Shown here in pieces: positions 29,540 to 39,157 of a DNA stretch of 64,000 bases (positions within the stretch are counted from its first letter, which is position 1; each line of letters begins with the position of its first letter). The stretch covers positions 1 to 64,000 of the forward strand of contig JAIDQZ010000134.1 of assembly GCA_029062005.1 (NCBI GenBank), read 5' to 3'. The notes under the pieces were generated by a model. It did no database searches. It worked only from the letters and a program-made list of their open reading frames with translations, and was not told the origin of the DNA. This stretch comes from Muribaculaceae bacterium. Lineage in GTDB: Bacteria; Bacteroidota; Bacteroidia; Bacteroidales; Muribaculaceae. Position numbers and translations under genes: made by a program.

Positions 29540-32500
29540 ATGAGACACTTCTTTTTGAAGCTTGCGCTTTTGACCATAGTGTTATATTATATACCTGCGA
29601 TAGGATATGCCGGTGGCTTCAGGTCGGGAACGCTTTTCGCAAGTCCGGAGATTGTAGCCGGAGATTATACCGGCTTCTGTCAGGATAAGGATGGCTTCCT
29701 CTGGATTGGTACCAATAAGGGTCTGTTTCGTTTTGACGGCAACAGTTATGATGTCTACAGGCATGACGATTCTGTCGAGGGATCGTTGACCGACAGCCGT
29801 ATACTTGGTGTTTTGTGCGACAGGAAAGGACGGGTGTGGGTTGCTACAGCCAATGGACTTAATCTTTATCTTCCTCAGAATGATGCTTTTAAGGTGATTC
29901 CGATACCTTCCAAGGATTTCTATGGCTATATCATAGACTTTGCCGAGCAGCCTGACGGTACGCTCACCTTTGTTGTCTCAGGAGTGGGACTGTATGTGGT
30001 GAGCGATGATTCAGACGAGCCTGTGGCGGTAAAATATCCCGGCGGTCAGATGGAAAAGGAATTCAATTCCATAGCGTGCTGCCGAAATGGCAGGATTTAT
30101 CTTGGAAGTCATGATGGGATAGTATATTCGATGGCTCCTAACGGAAGCATTTCTTCCATAAAAGTCACTGACGGACTTTACATCAGCAAGCTTGCCCTTG
30201 AGGATGATGACAATGTGCTTGTGAGCACGCTCAATGATGTGTATCGTGTCAACAGCCGCACTAATGAGGTGACTCGTCTGGACATTGCCGGCAAGGTCTC
30301 TATCGACGATCTGTCTAATTCCAGTGGTGGACATGTGTATGTGTCTACTTCGGGCGAAGGTCTTTGGGAGGTTGCCGCCGGCACCGGGCATGTGAGGAAA
30401 TGCGATAATTTCTATTGTGCGTTCCTTGATCTTGATGAAGCTAAGATTGGAGCGGTATATACTGCGCCCGACGGCAACCTTTGGCTTGGATGCAATTATA
30501 AGGGTATTGTCCTTTTGCCTGGAGGTCATATACCTTTCCTATACAGGAAGTTTTCAGATGCCTTTCCTGATTTTGTGGGAGGTCCCGGAGCGATGACCGA
30601 ATGGCACGGACACTCGGTCGTGGCCCTTGACAAGGGCAGGATTGTGATGTATGGTTCCGGCGGTACTGTTCTGATGAAGACCGTCATCCCGGGAGCGGAT
30701 CATATCACGCATATTGAGATGATCGACGGTGACAAGGCGCTTGTCAGCGTCGCTGACGACGGTATTTGGGAGCTGTCCCTTCCTTCCGGATCAGTAAGGA
30801 AGTTTCTTGATATACCCGGTAAATATCCGTCGGTTGTGACAGCTCCGGGTAAGGATGGAGAGATCTTTGTGGGTGTGCATGGCAGAGGACTGATGAAATA
30901 TGACACGGTAAGTGGTACCCAGACGTGGATTCCGTATGATCCTGACGGAAATAAACTCACCAATCCATATATCACCAGCCTTAACCATACTCCCGACGGA
31001 AAGGTGTGGATAGGACTCTACGGTGGTATCGCCTGCTATGATCTCAAGTCTGATTCATTGCTTGAGATCAGTCAGGAGCCTTTCCTTAAAGGAGCCACAT
31101 TCGCCATTGTGCCCTGCACCACAGATGACTCTGTTTGGGTCGGCACAAGCCACGGGCTAATACATTTTGATCCGGTGAAGGGGGTGATTCAGAAATATAC
31201 TACTGCCGACGGACTCAGCGACAATGATATCCGTACTATATCACGCGATCATAACGGCGGCAAATGGATAGGCACCATGCGTGGTTTGTCTTATGTGACC
31301 CCCGACAATTCAAAGATCCTTTCTTACTATGGAGGCAGCGGTCTTGTGGAGACTTCTTTCAGTCAGATCAAGTTCTCTCCTTCCAGAAAGGGAATGTACC
31401 TGTGCAGTGATGTTGGCATCACTGCTTTTATGCCGGACTCGGTGTCGGCTCCGAGCTTTAAGCAGGAGGTGAAGGTCTCCGCGATCTATCTTAACGGACG
31501 GAGACTTCTGCCGAACATGAAAAACGGACGCCATTACATGATATCCGGTTCGCCGATGGAGCCTGATGAGCTCAATCTTCCTTATAAGAACAATGCACTC
31601 ACACTGCGCCTGTCGACCATGGACTTCCGGGATGCTTCCAATATACATTATAAATGGAGGTTGCACTCCAAAGACTCATGGATAGAGACTCCTCCGGGTG
31701 AGAACCTGCTTTATCTCCCGCATCTTGAACCGGGGAATTATAATCTCGAGATATGTGCGGTTGAGAACAACCAGGTGTCTCCCTCCACTTCGATACGCAT
31801 TGTGGTCCCGTCGCCATGGTATTGGACCGGACTTGCCAGGATTATCTATCTTATCCTCCTGCTCGCTTTTGTTGTACTCGGCTATCTGGTATTGAAGAAA
31901 CGCCGTGAAGAGAAGGTCAATGAAGACAGGATAAAGTTCTTTATGGATGTCTCTCATGATATCAGATCTCCTTTGACACTGATTATGAGTCCTTTGGAGT
32001 CATTGATTAAAGAGCAGACAGATCCCGATGTCCAGTCGAAGCTCAAGGTGATGCATCGAAATGCAATGAGAGTGATGAGCCTTGTGAATCAATTGCTTGA
32101 TATCCGTAAGCTTGACAAGGGAAAGATGCGTCTCTCATGCAGGAAGACAGATGTGGTGTCATTTGTCAAGGAACTTGTCGAATTGTTTATGCCGCAGGCC
32201 GCTGACAGGAATCAGGCTCTCACTTTCATTGAAAACGGCGATCCCGGTGATATCTGGCTTGACCGTGATAATTTCGACAAGATATTGGTCAATCTTATTT
32301 CCAATGCCATTAAATACACTCCAAAGGGAGGGTCTATAAATATCTCTGTAGGTGTCGAGGCTGACGAAAAACTTGGCGACTGTCTTCGCGTGGATGTGAT
32401 TGATACGGGCATTGGGCTTGATGCCAAGGCTCAGGCGATGCTTTTCGAGCCATTCTATAGAGTGAGGGAGAACCATGCTCCTGCTACTATGGGTTTTGGA

Positions 32501-33544
32501 ATCGGTCTTGACCTTTGTCGTCGTCTTGTGGAGTTGCATCATGGCGTGATTTCGGCTGCCAATCGTGAGGATGGAATAAAAGGAAGCGTGTTCACTGTGC
32601 TTATACCGTTGTCCGAGTCCCTTTATGAAGCAGGGGAGCTTACTGAAGGAGAGACAGTCGACAGTGAGGCAGGTCGCCACCTGATGATGTCTGGCGCTTC
32701 CCCTGCAGGGGAACGGCAGTCAAGGCCGAAGCCCTTGACTGCCGGAGGAAAGGTGCTTGTGGTGGATGATGACGCTGAACTCCGAGGATACATATCTTCT
32801 GTTCTCGGCAAATATTATAAGGTGAAGCAGGCTGAAGATGGAACGGAGGCTCTTAAGATAGTCGCAGACTGGACTCCGGATATAGTTGTCAGCGATGTGG
32901 TGATGCCCGGAATGGATGGATTGACACTTCTGAAGCGCATGAAATCCAATACTGATTTCAATCATATCCCGGTGGTCCTGCTCAGCTCCAAGACAGCTCT
33001 TTCCGACAGAATGTCGGGATGGGACAAAGGAGCCGACGGATATCTTGGAAAGCCGTTCAATGCCGATGAATTGGGAGCCTTGGTAGACACCCTGATAGAA
33101 AACAGGCAGCGTCTCAGGGGCAAGTTCTCAGGGGCTCAGGATATAGAGGGCAAGATCGAGGCTCCTGAGATGAAGGGAAATGACGAGTTGCTTCTTGAAC
33201 GCATCATGAAGGAGATCAACGCGCATATCGACGATCCGGGGCTTAATGTCGAGAAACTGTCGGCTGAAGTGGGTGTGAGTCGTGCGCAGCTCCACCGTAA
33301 GATGAAAGACCTTATAGGAATGACACCGAGCGACTACATACGCAATATCCGCCTTAAACGCGCTTGTGAGCTTCTTCGCCGTCCGGATATAGAGGTGACT
33401 CAGGTGGCATACAAGATTGGATTCACGTCTCAGCCGCATTTCTCGTCTCATTTTAAGCGCTACACCGGTTTCTCTCCGTCAGAATACCGTGCAAGATGCC
33501 TGTCAGGAGCCGATCCGGACGTTGTGGTCAAGCTTGACGCCTGA
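29540..33544 (+). CDS. hybrid two-component system regulator (two beta-propellers, Y_Y_Y, HisKA, HATPase, REC, AraC HTH)
   Basis: Reg_prop repeats; DVSHDIRSPLTLIMSPLESLI; NLISNAIKYTPKGGSI; VLVVDDDAELRGYI...DVVMPGMDG; C-terminal AraC HTH. Confidence 0.95.
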   Translation: MRHFFLKLALLTIVLYYIPAIGYAGGFRSGTLFASPEIVAGDYTGFCQDKDGFLWIGTNKGLFRFDGNSYDVYRHDDSVEGSLTDSRILGVLCDRKGRVWVATANGLNLYLPQNDAFKVIPIPSKDFYGYIIDFAEQPDGTLTFVVSGVGLYVVSDDSDEPVAVKYPGGQMEKEFNSIACCRNGRIYLGSHDGIVYSMAPNGSISSIKVTDGLYISKLALEDDDNVLVSTLNDVYRVNSRTNEVTRLDIAGKVSIDDLSNSSGGHVYVSTSGEGLWEVAAGTGHVRKCDNFYCAFLDLDEAKIGAVYTAPDGNLWLGCNYKGIVLLPGGHIPFLYRKFSDAFPDFVGGPGAMTEWHGHSVVALDKGRIVMYGSGGTVLMKTVIPGADHITHIEMIDGDKALVSVADDGIWELSLPSGSVRKFLDIPGKYPSVVTAPGKDGEIFVGVHGRGLMKYDTVSGTQTWIPYDPDGNKLTNPYITSLNHTPDGKVWIGLYGGIACYDLKSDSLLEISQEPFLKGATFAIVPCTTDDSVWVGTSHGLIHFDPVKGVIQKYTTADGLSDNDIRTISRDHNGGKWIGTMRGLSYVTPDNSKILSYYGGSGLVETSFSQIKFSPSRKGMYLCSDVGITAFMPDSVSAPSFKQEVKVSAIYLNGRRLLPNMKNGRHYMISGSPMEPDELNLPYKNNALTLRLSTMDFRDASNIHYKWRLHSKDSWIETPPGENLLYLPHLEPGNYNLEICAVENNQVSPSTSIRIVVPSPWYWTGLARIIYLILLLAFVVLGYLVLKKRREEKVNEDRIKFFMDVSHDIRSPLTLIMSPLESLIKEQTDPDVQSKLKVMHRNAMRVMSLVNQLLDIRKLDKGKMRLSCRKTDVVSFVKELVELFMPQAADRNQALTFIENGDPGDIWLDRDNFDKILVNLISNAIKYTPKGGSINISVGVEADEKLGDCLRVDVIDTGIGLDAKAQAMLFEPFYRVRENHAPATMGFGIGLDLCRRLVELHHGVISAANREDGIKGSVFTVLIPLSESLYEAGELTEGETVDSEAGRHLMMSGASPAGERQSRPKPLTAGGKVLVVDDDAELRGYISSVLGKYYKVKQAEDGTEALKIVADWTPDIVVSDVVMPGMDGLTLLKRMKSNTDFNHIPVVLLSSKTALSDRMSGWDKGADGYLGKPFNADELGALVDTLIENRQRLRGKFSGAQDIEGKIEAPEMKGNDELLLERIMKEINAHIDDPGLNVEKLSAEVGVSRAQLHRKMKDLIGMTPSDYIRNIRLKRACELLRRPDIEVTQVAYKIGFTSQPHFSSHFKRYTGFSPSEYRARCLSGADPDVVVKLDA

Positions 33545-33560
33545 TCTGTGAATATGGTAT

Positions 33561-33608
33561 AAGTCCGGGGTCAAATCAAGCTCATGAGCTTGATTTGACC
33601 CCGGACTT
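33561..33608. terminator. 48-bp perfect palindrome after the HTCS stop codon, probable terminator
   Basis: AAGTCCGGGGTCAAATCAAGCTCA/TGAGCTTGATTTGACCCCGGACTT, 24-bp arms, no spacer. Confidence 0.75.
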
Positions 33609-33705
33609 TACAATTTTATATCAATCATATTCGGATTTGAATTCGGAGTAATCATTGAGAAATATATAGTTTACGATGATATACGGCTCTTTTGCCGATT
33701 CTTTG

Positions 33706-33713
33706 TAATTTTG
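33706..33713 (+). promoter_or_regulatory. candidate -7 element TAATTTTG in the HTCS-PUL intergenic region
   Basis: TAnnTTTG match followed by GCATTCG as upstream of HTCS. Confidence 0.4.
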
Positions 33714-33719
33714 CATTCG

Positions 33720-34012
33720 TAAAGATGAGAGTTCAGTATAAGGTGTAAGTGACTTGATTCTCGGTCTGAGTCCCGATATCGGGGAGTTTTGGCGGATGCC
33801 GCCGGTTTTGATAGAAATAGAAAAAGTGATAGATTGATATATAGGTTAAATTATTAGAATTAAGTCTAATTGACTTCAGGTAGGTTTATGTATTCTTGAC
33901 CACTTTCTTACAATACGATATTTTTAGTAAAGATTGATTATAGGTTTAGTTATTAGGTAGTGGTTGTGGGCTGATGTGCGTGATGCATGTCAGCCACACA
34001 CATTTTTTATAG
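33720..34012 (+). ncRNA. candidate structured leader or sRNA with terminator-like hairpin at its 3' end
   Basis: CCCGATATCGGG palindrome, GGCGG-ATG-CCGCC hairpin, then TGTGGGCTGATG...CATGTCAGCCACACA stem followed by CATTTTTTATAG; no convincing ORF. Confidence 0.3.
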
Positions 34013-34216
34013 AGTTGTGTTTCTATGGTTGCTGTGGAGTGGCAGACGGGACATCTGTGTATGATTTTGGATGAGTTGTCGTAAAAGAATTGTAAGTCAA
34101 TATAATGTAAAATTTTTGATACGGATTTATATGTATCTGAGACGCGTTTTGCGCGATTTGTTACAAATTGTGACGTATATGAAAGTGTATCGCGCACGCA
34201 TAGTGGGAAAGTTGAT

Positions 34217-34224
34217 TAATTTTG
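34217..34224 (+). promoter_or_regulatory. candidate -7 element TAATTTTG just upstream of GH43
   Basis: TAnnTTTG match 25 nt before ATG 34249. Confidence 0.4.
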
Positions 34225-34248
34225 TGTCCGCAATTTAATAATACGAAA

Positions 34249-35970
34249 ATGAAGAAACTGACCAACATCGCAATCACCCTTGGCTGCCTGGCTTTTCTGC
34301 CCGGCTGCTCATCGAAGACCTCCGGGGTCTTGCCTCAGAGCTCGGTCGCAATTTTCGACTCGTTCAGTTACGAGGGAGATGATTCGTTCTATAAGGCAAA
34401 TCCTCTGCCGGACGAAAGCTCATACTATAATCCGGTGTTGGCGGGATGGTATTCCGATCCTTCACTCTGTACAAATGGCAAAGGCGACTATTTTCTTGTA
34501 GCCTCTACATTCACGTACTTTCCGGGCGTTCCGATCTTCCATAGCCGCGATCTCGTCAACTGGGAGCAGATCGGACATGTGCTCACGAGGGAGTCACAGC
34601 TCGTCAATATGGAAAAGCAGCATGTGAGCGGAGGAATCTTTGCACCTGATATCGCTTACAATCCCGCCAACGAAACCTATTATATGATCACCACCAATGT
34701 GGGGGCCGGCAACTTCTTCGTGAAGACCAAAGATCCTTATGGAGAGTGGAGTGATCCCATAATGCTGCCGGAGGTGGCAGGCATAGATCCTGCGTTCTTC
34801 TTTGATGAAGACGGCAGGGCATATATTGTGAATAACGATGATGCTCCCGACGGCAAGGCAGAATATGACGGACATCGCACAGTGCGCGTAGTGGAGTTTG
34901 ATCCCGCCACCGACAAATGTGTCGGCGAGCGCCGGATAGTTGTCAATAAAGGATGCCGCCCTGAAGAAAAGCCGATATGGTGCGAAGGTCCGCATATATA
35001 TAAGGAAGGTGGCTGCTATTATCTGATGACAGCAGAAGGAGGCACCAGTGTCGGACACAGCGAGGTCATCTACAAGGGTCCTACTCCGTTTGGCCCGTTC
35101 ATTCCCTGGGATGCCAACCCTATTCTTACTCAGCGCACTCTTGACCCGAATCGTGAAAATCCTGTCACATGTGCCGGTCATGCCGACATGGTCAAGACTC
35201 CGGAAGGCGACTGGTGGGGAGTGTTTCTCGCTTGCCGTCCTGTAGAGGGAGACAAGGAAAATCTTGGTAGGGAGACATTCCTCCTGCCTGTGAAATGGAC
35301 ATCCGACGGATGGCCCCGCTTTGTGGAGAACGGCGAGACTGTTCCCTTGCTCGGTAGCAAGCCGGGTGTGATGAGAGGAGATAGGATCACCTTCGGCAAC
35401 TATAGCCGTAAGGATGAGTTTAATGACTCTACTCTTGATAATGAATGGATGACCCTTCGCGGTCCTGCCGCCGAATACTATTCGCTTACTCAGAATCCGG
35501 GACACCTCACCGTGAAATGTGCGGATGTGAGATCGAGCGAGAAGGCTGTCCTCCCGTATGTATGCCGCAGGCTTAATCACCATAATTTCAATGCATGCAC
35601 TCATATGACATTTATTCCTGAGAGTGATGCTCAGGTAGCGGGGATGCTTCTGCTGAAAGACGAGACCCATCAGTATCTTCTTGCTCGCACCAAAAGCGGC
35701 GACACCCACAAGCTTGAGGTAAGGAAGATAGCTGAAGACGGAATTCATACATTAGCAGAAATTCCGGTTGATTCTGGATTGTCGACAGTTGATTTCAAGA
35801 TATCCGGCAATGGACTCAAATATGGATTCCATTATTCCACCGACGGGGGAAAGAACTGGCAGCTTCTTGCCGACGGTGTTGATGCCGGCTTCACATCCAC
35901 TGCTGAGGCAGGCGGTTTCACAGGCACCGTGGTCGGACTCTATGCTTCAAATGCAGAGACAATTGATTGA
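34249..35970 (+). CDS. GH43 beta-xylosidase/alpha-L-arabinofuranosidase lipoprotein with C-terminal beta-sandwich
   Basis: Lipobox LAFLPGCSS; YYNPVLAGWYSDPSLC; GIFAPDIAYNPANETYYMITT; GIDPAFFFDEDGRAYIVNN; WCEGPHIYK. Confidence 0.92.
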   Translation: MKKLTNIAITLGCLAFLPGCSSKTSGVLPQSSVAIFDSFSYEGDDSFYKANPLPDESSYYNPVLAGWYSDPSLCTNGKGDYFLVASTFTYFPGVPIFHSRDLVNWEQIGHVLTRESQLVNMEKQHVSGGIFAPDIAYNPANETYYMITTNVGAGNFFVKTKDPYGEWSDPIMLPEVAGIDPAFFFDEDGRAYIVNNDDAPDGKAEYDGHRTVRVVEFDPATDKCVGERRIVVNKGCRPEEKPIWCEGPHIYKEGGCYYLMTAEGGTSVGHSEVIYKGPTPFGPFIPWDANPILTQRTLDPNRENPVTCAGHADMVKTPEGDWWGVFLACRPVEGDKENLGRETFLLPVKWTSDGWPRFVENGETVPLLGSKPGVMRGDRITFGNYSRKDEFNDSTLDNEWMTLRGPAAEYYSLTQNPGHLTVKCADVRSSEKAVLPYVCRRLNHHNFNACTHMTFIPESDAQVAGMLLLKDETHQYLLARTKSGDTHKLEVRKIAEDGIHTLAEIPVDSGLSTVDFKISGNGLKYGFHYSTDGGKNWQLLADGVDAGFTSTAEAGGFTGTVVGLYASNAETID

Positions 35971-36007
35971 CGTGAAAATTTCCATTATACTTTAATATTT
36001 AATAGCG

Positions 36008-39000
36008 ATGAAAAATGTAAAAAATGCATTTCATTACATTGCGTTGCTTGCGATAATGTTGGTGACGGGCGCTTTGTCCGCCCATGCCGATATCGTCAAG
36101 GGTAACGTGACTGATGAGTCGGGAGAGCCGCTCATCGGTGCGACTGTAATGGTTGTCGGGGTTCCGGGTGGTACTGCCACAGATATCGACGGCAACTATT
36201 CGATCAATGTACCTGACATCAAGAAAAATGAACTTAAATTCTCTTATGTCGGCATGGACCCACAGGTGGTCAAAGTCAATTCCCGAAAGGAGATCAATGT
36301 GATCCTGAAATCGGGAGACACTTCTCTTGATGAGCTTGTAGTCGTAGGTTACGGTCAGCAGAAGAAGGCTTCTGTGGTCGGTGCGATAGCTCAGACCTCA
36401 GGTGCTACTCTTGCAAAGACCGGTGGTGTGTCGAGTATCGGTGCCGCCCTTACGGGTAACCTCCCCGGCGTGACCACGATGGCTTCATCAGGTATGCCCG
36501 GTGAGGAGGATCCTCAGATCGTGATCCGCGGACAGACTTCATGGAACGGTTCAGATCCTCTTATCCTTGTCGACGGTATCGAGCGTCCGATGAACTCGGT
36601 CGATATCAGCTCTGTCGAGTCTGTATCTGTGCTTAAGGATGCGTCCGCAACCGCTGTCTATGGTGTGAAGGGTGCGAATGGCGTCATCCTCATCACTACC
36701 AAGCGTGGACAGGAGGGTCGTGCCGAGATAGGAGTTTCCGTCAACGCCGCTGTGAAAGTCGTATCAAAACTTCCCGGTGTGGAGGGTTCACCGGAAGCAC
36801 TTTATATGCGCAACCGCATCATCGAGCGTGAGCTCGGTCTTCAGCCTGATTCATGGGTAGACATGACTCCGATGGACATTATAGAAAAGTATAGAAATCC
36901 TGCCAATATAGAGGAATGGGATCGTTATCCCAACGTCGATTGGCAGAAGGAGCTTTTCAAGGATCATGCCATGGCTTACAACCCCAATATTAATGTGCGT
37001 GGCGGTACGAAGTTTGTGAAATATTACGCTGCTCTTGACTATCTGCATGAAGGTGACCTTTATCGTGAATACAATGTAGGTCGCGGTTATAAGGGTGGTT
37101 TTGGCTACAACCGTATAAACTTCCGCTCGAATCTTGACTTTACCATCACTCCTACCACTACATTGAAGGTGAACCTCTCCGGTTCTCACGGTGAGAAGAA
37201 GGCTCCCTGGGGTCTTGGTGGAAACGATTGGCATACCACACAGCTTTGGTCGGCAGCATATAGTTCACCGCCGGATGCATTCCGTCCGATATATTCCGAC
37301 GGCACCTGGGGTTATTATTCTCCCAACCAGCAGGCTGCCCAGAACTCAATGCAGGGTGTCGCTACCGGTGGTATCGGTTATACTACCACCACCCGTATCA
37401 ATACGGACTTCACTCTTGAGCAGGATCTTAAGTTCATCACCCCCGGTCTCCGTGCAAGTGCCATGATTTCCTGGGACAACAACATGCAGGAAGTCAACCG
37501 CGGTATTTGGGAAAACTGGTATAAGCCACAGAGAAAGTGGATAGATCCGGTCACCGGTGAAGTGACATGGGAACAGACTAAGGAGCCTAACGGGTTGGAA
37601 TTCAGCGAGGACCTGAAATGGAGTACCCAGTCAGGTGAAATCAATCAGTATGCTACCAACCGTTATCTATTCTATCAGGCTCAGCTCTTCTACGGACGTC
37701 AGTTCGGTAAGCATGACGTGACGGCGATGGGTGTGTTCAACCGTGCTGAGAATACATTCGGTACAGACTTTACAAGCTTCCGTGAGGACTGGGCTTTCCG
37801 TGCCACTTATAACTTTGACGACCGCTACTTTGCAGAATTCAACGGTGCTTACAACGGTTCTGAGAAGTTCGGACGCGGTTATCGTTTCGATTTCTTCCCC
37901 TCGGGTGCTATCGGATGGCGTATCAGCGAGGAAAAGTTCATGAACTGGAGCCGTGGATGGCTCGACAACCTGAAGGTGCGTTACTCTATAGGTGAGGTGG
38001 GCGATGACAATATCTCTGGCGTTCGTTTCCTATACCTGACTCAATGGGCTGCCGGCGGTAACGCCAACTTCTTCCCCAACGGAGCAAGTCCCTATATATA
38101 TTATAAGGAAAAGTCGCAGGGTAATCCCGATATACATTGGGAAACAGCCATCAAGCAGAATCTCGGTATCGACTTCACTCTTGTAAAGGGTATGTTCAAC
38201 GGTACCATTGAATTGTTCAAGGAGCAGCGTAAGGATATTCTTGTATCAGGAGATGAACGCGCGATTCCGTCATACTTTGGTGGAAAGGCTCCTATGGCAA
38301 ACCTCGGTAAGGTCAACAGTAAGGGCTATGAGCTTGAGCTTCGCTTCAACTATACTTTTGCTAACGACATGCACCTTTGGGCTAACCTCAACATGACTCA
38401 TTCAGAAAATAAGGTTATGGAAAAGGATGACCCCGCTCTCATGGAGGCTTATCGTAAGAGCGCAGGATACATGATCGGTCAGGACCGTATCGTCTACGAT
38501 GCCGGATATGCACAGACCTGGGATGATGTCATCGCTATGACTCCACATAACACCAACGACACACAGAAACTTCCGGGTCAGCCGATCATGGTCGACTATA
38601 ATGGCGACGGTGTGATCGACAGCTCTGACTCCACTCCATACGGTTACAGCTCCATACCGCAGAATACCTACAATGCCACAATAGGTCTCGATTGGAAAGG
38701 CTGGAGCATCTATCTTCAGATGTATGGTGTGACCAACGTGCAGCGTACCGTAGTGTTCGAATCATATCGCAACAACATGAGCACACTCTATGCAGGTGTC
38801 AATTTCTGGTCGCCGGGTGTTGCAGATGCAGATGTAGACCGTCCGCTTCCTGTATGGAACGCCACTCCGAGTTATTACAATGGTTGGGACAACCGTTATA
38901 ATCACTATGACGGATCTTACTTCCGTCTCAAGAATGTGGAAATCGCCTATACCTGGACGAGCGGCTGGATCAAGAAGATCGGTCTGAGCAACCTCAAGGT

Positions 39001-39145
39001 CTATATCAACGGCAACAACCTCCTGCAGTGGAGCCATATGCCAGACGACCGTGAGAGCAACTTCGCTGCCGGCGGCGGCAATGCATCCTTGGGTGCTTAT
39101 CCTACTGTACGTCGTTTCAACCTTGGTATCAAGTTCGACATCTAA
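36008..39145 (+). CDS. SusC-like TonB-dependent transporter (XusA-like)
   Basis: CarboxypepD_reg-like N-terminus VKGNVTDESGEPLIGATVMVVG; plug DELVVVGYGQQKKASVVGAI; VLKDASATAVYGVKGANGVILITTKRG. Confidence 0.95.
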   Translation: MKNVKNAFHYIALLAIMLVTGALSAHADIVKGNVTDESGEPLIGATVMVVGVPGGTATDIDGNYSINVPDIKKNELKFSYVGMDPQVVKVNSRKEINVILKSGDTSLDELVVVGYGQQKKASVVGAIAQTSGATLAKTGGVSSIGAALTGNLPGVTTMASSGMPGEEDPQIVIRGQTSWNGSDPLILVDGIERPMNSVDISSVESVSVLKDASATAVYGVKGANGVILITTKRGQEGRAEIGVSVNAAVKVVSKLPGVEGSPEALYMRNRIIERELGLQPDSWVDMTPMDIIEKYRNPANIEEWDRYPNVDWQKELFKDHAMAYNPNINVRGGTKFVKYYAALDYLHEGDLYREYNVGRGYKGGFGYNRINFRSNLDFTITPTTTLKVNLSGSHGEKKAPWGLGGNDWHTTQLWSAAYSSPPDAFRPIYSDGTWGYYSPNQQAAQNSMQGVATGGIGYTTTTRINTDFTLEQDLKFITPGLRASAMISWDNNMQEVNRGIWENWYKPQRKWIDPVTGEVTWEQTKEPNGLEFSEDLKWSTQSGEINQYATNRYLFYQAQLFYGRQFGKHDVTAMGVFNRAENTFGTDFTSFREDWAFRATYNFDDRYFAEFNGAYNGSEKFGRGYRFDFFPSGAIGWRISEEKFMNWSRGWLDNLKVRYSIGEVGDDNISGVRFLYLTQWAAGGNANFFPNGASPYIYYKEKSQGNPDIHWETAIKQNLGIDFTLVKGMFNGTIELFKEQRKDILVSGDERAIPSYFGGKAPMANLGKVNSKGYELELRFNYTFANDMHLWANLNMTHSENKVMEKDDPALMEAYRKSAGYMIGQDRIVYDAGYAQTWDDVIAMTPHNTNDTQKLPGQPIMVDYNGDGVIDSSDSTPYGYSSIPQNTYNATIGLDWKGWSIYLQMYGVTNVQRTVVFESYRNNMSTLYAGVNFWSPGVADADVDRPLPVWNATPSYYNGWDNRYNHYDGSYFRLKNVEIAYTWTSGWIKKIGLSNLKVYINGNNLLQWSHMPDDRESNFAAGGGNASLGAYPTVRRFNLGIKFDI

Positions 39146-39157
39146 CCTTTCAAAAAA

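Noticed and set aside
33946-34197. 83-aa minus-strand ORF with a CPVC motif
   Set aside because: Lies over the terminator-like hairpin and promoter region upstream of the PUL; low-quality composition and no initiation context; treated as non-coding.
34594-35748. 384-aa minus-strand ORF
   Set aside because: Fully antisense to the well-supported GH43 gene; composition looks like translated complement, no recognisable domain.
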